A stretch of DNA of 45,574 nucleotides from Acidobacteriota bacterium (GTDB taxonomy: Bacteria > Acidobacteriota > Vicinamibacteria > Marinacidobacterales > Marinacidobacteraceae), in contig JAJDVI010000028.1 of NCBI GenBank assembly GCA_022826195.1, positions 1 through 45,574 of the forward strand, in the 5' to 3' direction. Numbering within the stretch: position 1 is the stretch's first letter; each line of letters opens with the position of its first letter. Positions 29,573 to 39,300 of this stretch are shown in pieces. The position numbers and the translations under genes were made by a program. Under the pieces are notes generated by a model. That model did not search any database. It saw nothing but the letters and a program-made list of their open reading frames with translations, and was not told the DNA's origin.

Positions 29573-32185
29573 TCAGAACGACGCCGTCACGTTCAGCGAG
29601 ACGGTGCGCGGCGCGCCGAGGAAGGCGCCCTGGCCGCTGATCGTGGCGAGATACGTCCGGTCGGACAGGTTGTTGCCGATCAGGGCGACTTCGAGTCCCT
29701 TGAGGCGCTCGCTGATCCGGCCCGCCGACCAGCGGAAGTAGGCGTCCACGAGCCAGTAGGGGTCCGCACTCCAGGAACCGTCCAGAGTGATGCCGCGCGC
29801 CGCCGTGTACTTCGCGGAGAGCCCGGCGGCGACCGGCTCCCCGCCGTGGTCGGCGGACACCACCACCAGCGTTCGCGGCACCCCGACGACCTGGCTCCCG
29901 GGCGTGATGCCCTGGGCCGCGGAGACCAGCGGATCGCCGGTCCCGACATAGGTCGCATCGTTTCGGGTCCAGGCGGTGTAGAGCGAAGAGGAGTCCGTCA
30001 CCCGGAGGGTCGCCGACAGCTCCACCCCCCGGGAGTCGATGCCGCCCGCGTTGAAGTACGAGCCGCCCCCCGCCACCAGGTAGTTCGGACCGGCGGCCGT
30101 CTGGGGCGAAAGGAAGAAGATGCGGTCCTGGAAATCGATCCGGTAGTAGGTTGCGGTGGCCGCGACCCGATCTCCGGTGTAGCGGAACCCGACGTCCAGG
30201 TTGTCCGCGGTCTCCGGTTCGAGTCCCTCGAGACTCCGGCCCGGGACCTCGAGGAGGCGGTCCGAGAGCGACTTGAAGTTCTGTGCGTACCCGGCGAAGA
30301 GCTCGAGCCCGGCGATGGGCGCGGTGTAGGTGAGGCCCCCGGAAAGGAGGAGGTCCGAATCGGACGACACCGACAGCTCGGCCGTGTCGCCGAAGTGGTC
30401 CCTCCGGCCCACCTCGACCAGGTACTGCCGGACGCCCGCGTTGATCGCCAGCGGGCCCGCGAAGAGCGTGTCTTCGACGTACCACTTGATCACCGACTGG
30501 GGGAACTCCCAGTCGTACTGCCGCCAGTAGGGAGTCTCGTCGTAGTGGTGCGAGACGCGCGCGTCCACCACCTTGTGCCAGTCCCGTCCCAGGTCGCGGC
30601 GGCCGTCTTCGGCCCAGAGGCCCGCGCGGAACCGGTTGCCGCCCCAGGCGAGTTCCCCGAACCAGTCCCCGTCGAGGGTGAGGCCGGCCCGCTCCTTCCC
30701 GTAGTGGCTGTGCCGGTAGGACTGCACGGGGACTGCATCCGCCGGATGGCAGCCGGGGTCGAACTCCGGGCCGGCGCCGCCGTAGGGAAACTGAAGCGAC
30801 GAGACGCAGCCCGGCCGCGGCGCCAGCGGCGCGCCGCGCGGGTCCACGAATCGGACCTGGCCCAGCGGATCGCCGCCGCGGGCCGTGAACCCGGATGTGA
30901 GTTCGGACTCGGGACCGCCGTCGTCCGCGGTGAGATCGACGACATAGGGAGGCAGCCAGTCACCACGGCCCCACTGCCGGTGGTAGTAGATGCCGCCGAT
31001 GATGGAGAACACGTCCGTGGCGGCGAAGTCGGCCTTCAGGTAGCCGAACGTGTTCTGCCGGGGAATGGACCAGCCGGGGCGGTACAACTGGTTCACCCAC
31101 GGCGTATCCGTCCAGGCGTCGAGCAGCCGGTCCCAGCGCGGGTCGCTCCGGTACTCGGCGTCCGAAGACAGCCGCTGGTACGAAGCGTTGTCGGTGTCGT
31201 CGTACGAGAAGTACGCGGACAGGTCCAGCCGGCCGGCCGTGGCGCGGATCTTCGCGGCCAGGTGGTCCCGCTCGTTCCGGGCGAACTCCTGGACCCAGTC
31301 CCGGCTCTCCTGGCGCACCGCCGAAAACCAGGCGCGGACCTCCCGGTCGAACAGGTGCCCGGTGTCCAGGCGCAGGTAGAACCGCTGGCCGTCGTTGGCC
31401 CCGAGGCCCACCGCCGCCGTGAACTGCCGCTCGTGCTCCGGTTCGTCGGTGGTGAAATCGAGCGTTCCGCCGAGCGCTTCGATGGACCGCGAAGCGATGT
31501 CCGCGGTCCCCTGGGACACCGTCACCCCTCCCATGTTCGCCGGATCCACGAATCGGTTGGCCTTGGAACCGCTCCAGTAGTCCGAGGTGCCGTTCGGCAT
31601 CCCGTCGATCGTCGTCCCGATCTGGGCTTCGTCGAGGTTCACCTGAAAGCCGCGCATCGAGATGCTGGTGGACCAGTCGTCGGTCCCGTAGGCGTCCCCC
31701 TCCTGGATCGAGACTCCCGGAAGGTTGTCCACCACGGCGAGGACGCTGGTGATCGGAGACTGCTGGGCCACCATGGGCTCCGCAACGATGTTCGTAGCGA
31801 AGCTGCGGGGCTCCTCGGCGACGACGGTGATGGACTCCATGACCCGGCTGATCGCGAGGATCAGCTCGAGCCGCGTCGCCGCGTCGGCCGCGACCGAGAC
31901 CGGTTCGCTCCCCGTTTCGAAACCGGACAGCGAGGCTTCGATCAGGTAATCGCCAGCGGGGACGTTCCCGAAGGCGAAGCCGCCGTCGGCCGCGGTGACC
32001 TGCGGCCCTGCGGGCGGCTCCGTCCCGATCAGGGACACGGTGGCGCCCGGAAGCGCGCTCCCGGTCGAATCCAGGACGCGGCCCTCGATGGAGCCGGTCG
32101 TCTGGGCCGCAAGCAGCGCGGGAAAGAGCAGCGGCAGCGTTGCGAGGACTGCGTTGCACAAACGTGGTTCGGTTCTCTGGATCAT
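29573..32185 (-). CDS. TonB-dependent receptor with N-terminal carboxypeptidase-regulatory domain
   Basis: An 870-residue outer-membrane receptor. Signal peptide about 1-27 (LPLLFPALLAAQ); carboxypeptidase-regulatory-like Ig fold about 30-115 (GSIEGRVLDSTGSALPGATV..GFETGSEPV). The plug is about 125-240 (SITVVAEEP, PGVSIQEGDAYGTDDWSTSI, IDGMPNGTSDYWSG, GGTLDFTTDEPE). A large beta-barrel follows, ending in the typical LNVTASF. The substrate cannot be told; absence of a SusD neighbour argues against a Bacteroidetes-type glycan system. The ATG at 32185 has a GAAAGGG site upstream. Divergently transcribed from a paralogous AraC regulator about 400 bp away, its likely controller. Confidence 0.93.
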   Translation of the reverse strand: MIQRTEPRLCNAVLATLPLLFPALLAAQTTGSIEGRVLDSTGSALPGATVSLIGTEPPAGPQVTAADGGFAFGNVPAGDYLIEASLSGFETGSEPVSVAADAATRLELILAISRVMESITVVAEEPRSFATNIVAEPMVAQQSPITSVLAVVDNLPGVSIQEGDAYGTDDWSTSISMRGFQVNLDEAQIGTTIDGMPNGTSDYWSGSKANRFVDPANMGGVTVSQGTADIASRSIEALGGTLDFTTDEPEHERQFTAAVGLGANDGQRFYLRLDTGHLFDREVRAWFSAVRQESRDWVQEFARNERDHLAAKIRATAGRLDLSAYFSYDDTDNASYQRLSSDAEYRSDPRWDRLLDAWTDTPWVNQLYRPGWSIPRQNTFGYLKADFAATDVFSIIGGIYYHRQWGRGDWLPPYVVDLTADDGGPESELTSGFTARGGDPLGQVRFVDPRGAPLAPRPGCVSSLQFPYGGAGPEFDPGCHPADAVPVQSYRHSHYGKERAGLTLDGDWFGELAWGGNRFRAGLWAEDGRRDLGRDWHKVVDARVSHHYDETPYWRQYDWEFPQSVIKWYVEDTLFAGPLAINAGVRQYLVEVGRRDHFGDTAELSVSSDSDLLLSGGLTYTAPIAGLELFAGYAQNFKSLSDRLLEVPGRSLEGLEPETADNLDVGFRYTGDRVAATATYYRIDFQDRIFFLSPQTAAGPNYLVAGGGSYFNAGGIDSRGVELSATLRVTDSSSLYTAWTRNDATYVGTGDPLVSAAQGITPGSQVVGVPRTLVVVSADHGGEPVAAGLSAKYTAARGITLDGSWSADPYWLVDAYFRWSAGRISERLKGLEVALIGNNLSDRTYLATISGQGAFLGAPRTVSLNVTASF

Positions 32186-32385
32186 TGGGTCGGCCCTTTC
32201 AGGAGCACGAGCGATCGAGAGAGCAGCCCGGCAGCCGATCCTCGGTCATTTCGGCGATGTCGTGCCGGTGGATCCGTCATCCGTCCGCGTCGCGGTGGGA
32301 CGCGGGCATCTTCCGGTCTCTCGGGACGCCGCGACGTGCGAGGGATCAACGGGTCGGACCATGTCGGGAACCAAGGAGGATTGAC
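32186..32385. other. Intergenic region upstream of the TonB receptor
   Basis: About 200 bp presumably holding the receptor promoter. I see no clear -10/-35 pair and no strong palindrome. Confidence 0.3.
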
Positions 32386-32583
32386 ATGACTCCGGAAGGT
32401 TCAACCCTCCCCCCCGCACGCCGGTCGCGTTCGCCGCGCGAAGACCTGGCGATCCGGGTTGATCCGGCCGCACTACCGAAGGACGAACCTCGGCCGGGTC
32501 TGCTGCGCGAGTGGATGGACGGATCACGCCGGCGGGAACAAAGGAGCGGCACACGACGTTGTGCTGCGATGGAGAGGCGATGA
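32386..32583 (+). CDS. Possible small protein upstream of AraC regulator
   Basis: A 65-codon frame starting MTPEGSTLPPARRSRSPRED with an excellent Shine-Dalgarno (AAGGAGG, 6 nt before ATG). It ends in TGA overlapping an ATGATG. The sequence is Arg/Pro-rich and matches no family I know (RVDPAALPKDEPRPG, LLREWMDGSRRREQ). It may be a leader peptide for the AraC gene that starts shortly after, or a real small protein. The ribosome site is the main evidence. Confidence 0.35.
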   Translation: MTPEGSTLPPARRSRSPREDLAIRVDPAALPKDEPRPGLLREWMDGSRRREQRSGTRRCAAMERR

Positions 32584-32608
32584 TGGGGCCCACCGACGGA
32601 CGTTCGTT

Positions 32609-33667
32609 ATGCCCAGAGCGAAGGCCCGTGACGGGAGAATCGCCCCGCCGCCGGAGTTGAGAGTGGGGCGGGACCGTCCGGAGCGGGAGCTCCCGCGCGG
32701 CCGCGTTCCAGGCGGCCGATCACCGCTTCGATCCGTCCTTGCGAACGACGCGCCCGTCTATGACGACTACGGCGTTCAGGCGCGGTATCTCACCGAGTAC
32801 GCACAGACTTACGTGCAGACTTCGTGCGGTCCGTTTCGCGGCCGCGCCGCCTCGATGGATCTGGGCGGAGGTGTGCGCCTGCACTGCGAGACGGCCAACC
32901 GGGGGCTCCTGCAGTGGATCCGGTACCCGGCGAACCGGATCGGGATCGGTTTCGATCTGGGCAGGAACGAAACTCAGGTCGATGGCGTGCCGCTCGGTCC
33001 GGGCCGGTTCGTGGTTGGCCTTCCCGAGTGCCGGGTGCACATGCACTGTCCATCCGGAAGCGTGCGCGCGGTGATTCTGATCGACCTGGCCACTCTCGAG
33101 GCTACGGCGGGCCCCATGCCCCGAACCCTCCGTCCCGATCTTCGCGGCTCCAGCGTCCGTGACGCTCCCCGACTGGTCGCGGCGCTCAGGACCCGCACGG
33201 CAGCGCTGTGGCAAGCCGTTGTGATCGGGGGCGAGCGTCTGGTTCAGGGAAACCTGGGCAATCACGTCGTCGCCACGATCAAGTCCGAAATCGCGCTGCA
33301 GGAGCAGATCGGCCATCTCCCGCGAGTGGACCGTCCGGGAAGCTACCGGACCTACGGACGGGCCATCCGTGAGATGGCGGCGGATCCGGCGGAGAAGCTC
33401 GATCTGCCGGCGCTGGCCCGGAAGACGGGCCGCTCGGCCCGATCGATCCAGGCGGCATTTGCCCGGCACGCGGGCTCCACGCCTTCGCGCTGCGCCAACG
33501 CGCTCAGGTTGGCCCGCGCGCGATCGCTCCTTTCGACGGACGACCGGGCGCTGATCGGCGAAGTGGCGGCGGGCTGCGGTTTCTTCGACCAGAGCCACTT
33601 CAACCGGCTCTATCGGGCGCAGTTCGGTGAGGTACCCTCCAATCGGAGACCGAAGAACGAGCACTAG
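32609..33667 (+). CDS. AraC-family transcriptional regulator, copy 2
   Basis: A regulator of about 352 residues, paralogous to the one at 27560-28540. It shares LLQWIRYPANRIGIGFDLGR, NETQVDGVPLGPGRF and EIALQEQIGHLPRVDRPGSY. The C-terminal AraC HTH pair is LDLPALARKTGRSARSIQAA and IGEVAAGCGFFDQSHFNRLY. The start is uncertain: ATG 32609 is given, while a GTG at 32561 also fits. Similarity to copy 1 begins only around 32750 (YDDYG.QARYLTEYAQTYVQT), so the first 40-50 residues may not be translated. It is divergent from the TonB receptor gene and probably controls it. Confidence 0.85.
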   Translation: MPRAKARDGRIAPPPELRVGRDRPERELPRGRVPGGRSPLRSVLANDAPVYDDYGVQARYLTEYAQTYVQTSCGPFRGRAASMDLGGGVRLHCETANRGLLQWIRYPANRIGIGFDLGRNETQVDGVPLGPGRFVVGLPECRVHMHCPSGSVRAVILIDLATLEATAGPMPRTLRPDLRGSSVRDAPRLVAALRTRTAALWQAVVIGGERLVQGNLGNHVVATIKSEIALQEQIGHLPRVDRPGSYRTYGRAIREMAADPAEKLDLPALARKTGRSARSIQAAFARHAGSTPSRCANALRLARARSLLSTDDRALIGEVAAGCGFFDQSHFNRLYRAQFGEVPSNRRPKNEH

Positions 33668-34172
33668 CACCCGGCCGACATGGGATCCATGCCGGGGCGC
33701 TCGCCCGAGCCTGCCTGCACCGGGAGGGCCTGGATTCCGAACCCCAGTGCGACATCACACAGATGTCGCCTTCGAACCCGGGCTTGTCATGACCATGTCG
33801 CTGTCCGTGCTGTTAGTTTCGCCCTCGGTGTTGCTGCGGCCAAAAGCACACCGGGGTGCTGGACTCCTGAAGACTTCCGTCGCCCCTGGCGGTCCAGCGG
33901 GCCGGATGGCTCCCGTCAGCGGCACTCGGGGCGCACTGGCAGACCGGACCCCGCCCGCCCGCTCCGGGTCGGTGGCGCACACGGCTTGGAACGCCGGTCT
34001 CCGACCGGCACGCGTGTTGGCGGGCTTTGAAAAAGTCGCACTCTTGGGCGGCCAATATGTCCCACTCAGCATCGTGCGATCGGGTGACGGGAAGATTGTC
34101 CAGGGGGCGGCTGGTACTGATCGGCGGGCCGTGTCCGCTACGAGGCGTTGCTCCCCGGAGAGGGGAGAAGCG
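33668..34172. other. Non-coding gap with a REP unit and IS-like leader
   Basis: A clean REP-like unit lies at 33981-34014 (CGGCTTGGAACGCC, GGTCTCCGACC, GGCACGCG). After it, CCAATATGTCCCACTCAGC and the following bases up to 34172 look like the 5' region of an insertion sequence. No intact gene. Confidence 0.5.
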
Positions 34173-34373
34173 ATGCACGAGGGATCGAAGCGGGTTGTGT
34201 TCCGGGCCCTGTTGAAGGGAGGGATGAGGAAGGCGGCGATCAGTCGGGAGTTGGAGAACCACGCACGCATCCTCAGGACCCTCGGGGACCGGCTCCTCCG
34301 GATCTTCTATGCCATGCAGCGCGACCGAACCCTTTACGACCCCGAACGCACTCTACGAAAGGTCGCCGCTTGA
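34173..34373 (+). mobile_element. Chimeric transposase remnant
   Basis: A 66-codon frame with a good ribosome site (GGAGAGGGGAGAAGCG before ATG). The first ~28 residues (MHEGSKRVVFRALLKGGMRK then AAISREL) look like the N-terminal helix-turn-helix of an IS21- or IS481-type transposase. From ENHARILRTLGDRLLRI to RDRTLYDPERT it instead resembles the C-terminal tail of IS110-type transposases. The switch falls inside the HTH, so it seems to be an internal deletion or fusion of two IS genes, not a working transposase. Family assignments are from pattern memory. Confidence 0.5.
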
Positions 34374-34488
34374 CTCCTACTCCCCCAATCTCCTCTTGCA
34401 AAAGGGTAGAGAGTCCAAGCCGTCCCGCCACCGGGCGGCTCTGCGCGGTTCAGGGGCACCTGACGCCCGTGCTAACCTGCTTGACGTC

Positions 34489-35085
34489 GTGTCGGAAGTC
34501 TCCGGGAATCGTGTACTTGGGTCCGCGGGGATCCTCCCGCGAGCCGTGCCCGGTCTGCTGGTGCTGGCGCTGGCGGGGATGCTCGAAGCCTCCACCGTCC
34601 GCTTCCTCCCGCTCGACGAGATGGCGGTCCGCGCCGACCAGATCTTCACCGGCGAGGTGGTCGGCATCGCCAGCCAGATGAATGCCCGGCGCGACGGGAT
34701 CTTCACCTTCGTCACGATCGAGGTTGACGAGTATCTGAAGGGGGGCCGCCGCGGCGTCCTGACGCTGAGGTTTCTGGGGGGAGAGGCCGAGGGATACCGT
34801 CTGACCGTGCCGGGATCCCCGGAGTTCCATCTCGGCGAGGAGGTCCTCGTGTTCACCGACGGCGGCGCGGGGCGGATCCCCGCCGTCCTCGGGATGGCGG
34901 CGGGCAAGTTCAGGCTCGGGCGGGACCCGGTTACCGGCGAACGCCTTCTCGAGCGGTCGCTCAACGGCCTGAACCTCGAGGACTCCACCGGGGCCCGGGT
35001 CACGGCGAGGCAGGCCGACGCGCAGGGGCCGGCCTCGCTGGATGCCCTGCGGCGCATCGTGCGCGAGGCGCTCGCCGCACAGTGA
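34489..35085 (+). CDS. Secreted protein cotranscribed with a matrixin
   Basis: A 198-residue exported protein. The GTG at 34489 is inferred because it gives an N-terminus leading to the hydrophobic segment AVPGLLVLALAGMLEAS. The mature part (FLPLDEMAVRADQIFTGEV, FTFVTIEVDEYLKG, EFHLGEEVLVFTDG) is a beta-rich domain of unknown function that I associate with matrixin-type protease genes. Its TGA overlaps the GTG of the protease gene (GTGA), so the two are translationally coupled. It may be an inhibitor, chaperone or substrate-binding partner. The 115-bp gap before it carries nothing clear. Confidence 0.7.
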   Translation: MSEVSGNRVLGSAGILPRAVPGLLVLALAGMLEASTVRFLPLDEMAVRADQIFTGEVVGIASQMNARRDGIFTFVTIEVDEYLKGGRRGVLTLRFLGGEAEGYRLTVPGSPEFHLGEEVLVFTDGGAGRIPAVLGMAAGKFRLGRDPVTGERLLERSLNGLNLEDSTGARVTARQADAQGPASLDALRRIVREALAAQ

Positions 35086-36092
35086 CGATGCCGCGCTCCC
35101 CGGCGCCTTCGCTCCGGTGGCGCGCCGGGGCCGTGGTTCTCGCGGTCGCCATGTCCCTCGCCACCCCGACGGTCTCGGGATACCAGTTGGTCCGCGGTCC
35201 CGAGTTCGTATGGGCCCCGGAGCTTCGGCCGGTGGGTTACTGGGTCGCCAATGCGGGCAGTCACTGGTTGACGGTGGACCAGGTGGTGGCGGAAACCAGG
35301 GCAGCTTTCGACACCTGGCAGGCATCCGAAGCGATGGGGCTGGAGTTGTCCTACCGCGGGAAGACGAACCAGCGCCCCTTTGACTTCTTCGATGCGACGA
35401 ACACCGTTGGCTTCTCGACCCCGGAGCGCATGGCGCAACTGGGCCTTTCGCAGGTCACGCTGGCGGTGACGAGCTGGGTGTCGGCGATCGGAAGGGGCGT
35501 GATCGCCGAAGCGGACATCCTCGTGAACCCCGTCTACACCTGGACCGACATCCCTGACAGCGGCTTCTGGGATCTCCGCGCGACGCTCGTTCACGAAGCC
35601 GGGCATTTCCTCGGCCTTGGACATTCGGGCGTGGGACGGGTCGGGGACCACGGGCTCGTGGCGGGTTCCTCGGTCATGTGGCCGTACACCTTCGGCAGGG
35701 GAAGTTCACTCGGCCGGATGCTCACCGCCGACGACGTCACGGGCGCCGCCGTCCTCTACCCGAGCCCCGAGGCTCCCACGGGGAGCATTCGCGGCGCCAT
35801 CCATCGCGATTCCGGCGAACGCGTCCGCTACGCCCACGTGGTGGCCTACGAGCCGCTACGCGATCACACGGTGGGGGCGTGGGCCGACGGCGAAGGCAAC
35901 TACGAGATCGCGGGGCTCCCCGACGGCCGGTATCTGTTGCGCGTCAATCCGATTCCCGCCCACCACGGCGACGGCGCCTACTTCTTTCCCTATGGCCAGA
36001 CGGACCGGGACTTCAGCGTCACCGTCGTGGCGCAGTTCGCGCTGATCTCGGGCGGGCAGGCGACCGAGATCAACATCGAAGTCCTTCCGTAA
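35082..36092 (+). CDS. Matrixin-type (M10) zinc metalloprotease
   Basis: A 336-residue secreted protease. Signal peptide (AVVLAVAMSLATPTVSG), then a catalytic domain with the zinc motif HEAGHFLGLGHS (H171, E172, H175, H181) and a Met-turn SSVMWPY near residue 199. A C-terminal carboxypeptidase-regulatory-like beta domain spans about 237-300 (GSIRGAIHRDSGERV, DGEGNYEIAGLPDGRYLLRV). There is no obvious cysteine-switch propeptide. The start is GTG at 35082 overlapping the previous stop, or ATG two codons later. The adjacent coupled gene probably supports its folding or activity. Confidence 0.88.
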   Translation: MTMPRSPAPSLRWRAGAVVLAVAMSLATPTVSGYQLVRGPEFVWAPELRPVGYWVANAGSHWLTVDQVVAETRAAFDTWQASEAMGLELSYRGKTNQRPFDFFDATNTVGFSTPERMAQLGLSQVTLAVTSWVSAIGRGVIAEADILVNPVYTWTDIPDSGFWDLRATLVHEAGHFLGLGHSGVGRVGDHGLVAGSSVMWPYTFGRGSSLGRMLTADDVTGAAVLYPSPEAPTGSIRGAIHRDSGERVRYAHVVAYEPLRDHTVGAWADGEGNYEIAGLPDGRYLLRVNPIPAHHGDGAYFFPYGQTDRDFSVTVVAQFALISGGQATEINIEVLP

Positions 36093-36120
36093 ACCCGGGG
36101 CCGCCCTCCCTCCGTGGCGT

Positions 36121-36200
36121 AACGGCTTGGAACGCCGGCTTTAGCCGGCACCGCCGACCTCCGGTCGGCACGCGCGGTGCTCGGCACCGCGCACATCGCG
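36121..36200. repeat. Double REP-like unit
   Basis: Two stem-loops in tandem: CGGCTTGGAACGCC GGCTTTAGCC GGCAC, then GCCGACCTCCGGTCGGC followed by ACGCGCGG. The second is identical to the right edge of the window. Bases 36201-36305 hold no further feature apart from the likely promoter of the LRR gene. Confidence 0.8.
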
Positions 36201-36305
36201 ACGCCGACCTGCGGAATGGCTCTCTCCGTACCGACGCCAGGAGTCACTCGGAGACTCCGGAACATCCCGTAAGCGCGACTGTTCTGTTGGTAGAGTGCGC
36301 CGACC

Positions 36306-39300
36306 ATGATTTCGTGGCGCACTACGGCATTGCTGGCGCTTGCGACGCCGGTCGGGTGGGCGGGTTTCGTGACCGAAGCGGCTGCGCAGGGCAGCGCTAC
36401 CGCGGATCGGGCCGCGCTCGTGGCGCTGTACGACGCCACGGGCGGCGCGGAATGGGTGCACGCGACGAACTGGAAGACGACCCAGCCGCTTCGCCGGTGG
36501 TACGGCGTGCAGACGAACTCCCGTGGTCGTGTCATCGGGCTCGACCTGGAAGGAAACGGCCTGGCCGGCACGATTCCAGCCGGCCTCGGGAATCTGGACA
36601 GCCTCGAAACGCTGGAGCTCGGCCGGAACGAATTGACCGGCGCCCTTCCCGCCTCGCTGGGCGAGCTGTCCAACCTCCGGCGGGTGTCGCTCTGGGGGAA
36701 CGCGTTCACCGGCGAGATCCCGGCTTCCCTGCGGAATCTGAGCCGGCTCGAGTTCCTCAACCTCAGCGGCAACGGCCTGACCGGCCCGGCGCCTGCCTGG
36801 CTGGGCGATCTGCGTCGCCTGTGGCTGCTCTGGCTCGGGGGGAACGAACTGACCGGTCCGGTCCCGACCGGTCTTCGGAACCTGAACCGACTCCAGTCAT
36901 TGAATCTCGGTTCGAACCGGTTGACGGGCACCGTCCCCGCCTGGCTGGGCGATCTGTCGGAGCTCAGGTCGCTGTGGCTCGGGCACAATGAGCTGACAGG
37001 TCCGATCCCGACCGCCCTGCAGGACCTCGACCACCTCGAGTCCCTGGACCTCAGCGGGAACGGCCTGACGGGCGCGATCCCCGCCTGGCTGGGCGAGATG
37101 TCCGACCTCCGGTCGCTTCAGCTCGCGGACAACGAACTGACCGGGACGATCCCGGCGGCCCTCAGGAACCTGGACCAGCTCGAAACCCTGAACCTCGGCG
37201 GGAACAGTCTGCCGGGCGCGATTCCGACCTGGCTGGGCCAGATGTCCAGCCTCCGGACGCTTCGGTTGTACAACAACGGCCTGAGCGGCACGATCCCGTC
37301 GGCCGTCAGGAACCTGGACCGGCTCGAAACCCTGAACCTCAGCGGGAACGACCTTACCGGAACGATCCCCACCTGGCTCGGCGAGCTTTCCAGCCTTCGT
37401 TCGCTCTGGCTCCGTAACAACGAGTTGTCCGGCGTTCTGCCAACGGCCCTCAGGAACCTGGACGAGCTCGAATCACTGAACCTGGGCGGAAACGACGTGA
37501 GCGGCGCCGTCCCGCTCTGGCTGGGCGAGCTGTCGAACCTGCGGCGGCTCTATCTCTACAACAACGAATTCACGGGGCCCCTCCCGGACGCCTTCGGGAG
37601 GCTTCGGGACCTCGAAGACCTCGGCATCAGCTACAACCCCTTGACCGGGCAGCTCCCTGGGAGCCTGACGCAGCTTCCGGGAGTCACGTGGCTGGACATT
37701 CGGGGGACCGCCCTGTGCGCGCCGACGGACGCAGCATTCCTGGCCTGGCTCGCAGGAGTCGAGACCTTCCGGGGAGAGACGTGCAATCGGGCGCCGACGG
37801 CCGTGAACGCGATCCCGGCGCAGACGCTGACCATGCCGGAATCGCTGGCAGTGCCCGTCGCGGAGAACTTCGCCGATCCCGACGACGATGCGTTGCGCTA
37901 TACGGCGCTGTCTTCCTTCGCCGCACCGGTGGCCGCGGCCGTGTCGGGCCATACGGTCTGGCTCTCGGCGCGCAAGGAAGGCGAGACCACCGTTTCGGTC
38001 ACCGCGTGCGACCCGGATCGCCGGTGCGCCGCCCAGACCATGCAGGTGAAGGTGGAGCCGGCGTCGGCCGCCTCGCCGAGCGATCGCGAGGCGCTGGAAG
38101 CGTTCTACAACGCGACCGGCGGCGACGCCTGGGTGCACAACGCGAACTGGAAGACGTCCGCGGCGCTCGATTCCTGGCACGGCGTCACCACCGGCCCCTC
38201 CGGCCGCGTGACCGGACTGCGGCTCTGGCAGAACGGTTTGACCGGCGCCATTCCGGCCGCACTGCGGAGCCTGGACCAACTCGAAGTGCTGAACCTCGGT
38301 GGGAACTCCCTGGCCGGCCCGATTCCCGCATGGTTGGGGAGCGTGTCGAGTCTGCGGGCACTGTCCCTGTGGGGGAACGACCTGACCGGACCCCTCCCGG
38401 CCGCACTCGGCAACCTGCGGGATCTGCGGGTTCTCAACCTCTGCTGCAACGAGTTGACCGGCGTCATCCCCTACACCCTGCAAGAGCTGGGGGGTCTCGA
38501 GGAGCTGGGGCTCAGCTGGAACGACCTCGTCGGGCCGATCCCGAGCTGGGCCACGGGCCTCACGAGCCTGCGTCGTCTTTCGCTCGCCAGGAATGAACTC
38601 ACCGGGCCGATCCCGACCGGGCTGGACGCCCTGTCGGAACTGCGGCACCTCTCGCTCGGTCCCAACGATCTTTCGCCCGGGCCGATCCCTGCCGCGTTGG
38701 GCGGCCTCGTCCACCTCGAGGAGCTGTATCTCGGCGGGACCAACCGGACCGGCCCGATCCCGCCGGAGCTAGGCAACCTGGCGAATCTCCGCGTCCTGAG
38801 CCTCTACGGCAACGGGCTGGCGGGTGCGGTCCCGGACGAGCTGGCAGGGTTGACGAACCTCGGGCACCTGTATCTGTCCGGCAATTTCGGACTCACGGGG
38901 CCGCTCCCGCCGGAGTGGGAACTTCCGGAGCTCAAGCGCCTGGATGTCTTCCTGACCCAGTCGTGCGCTCCGGCCGCCTGGCAGGAGGAACTGGAGATGA
39001 TCGAATTCGAGGGGACGGTCTGCGCCGACGAGGAGGAGGCCCCCACGGTGGACATCGCCGTCGTCTATACGCCGTCCGCCAGGGAGGCGGCCGGTGGGAC
39101 CGATGCGGTCGAGGCCGAGATCGACCTCATGATCGCCGTCACGAACCAGGCCTTCCGGGACAGCGGCATCCGCAGCCGCGTGGAACTGGTCGCCCGATCC
39201 GAGACGCCCTACACGGAGACCGGTGTATCGGTAACGGACCTGCGCCGTCTGCGGGACCCCGAGGACGGGCACATGGACGAGGTTCATGCAATGCGGGAGC

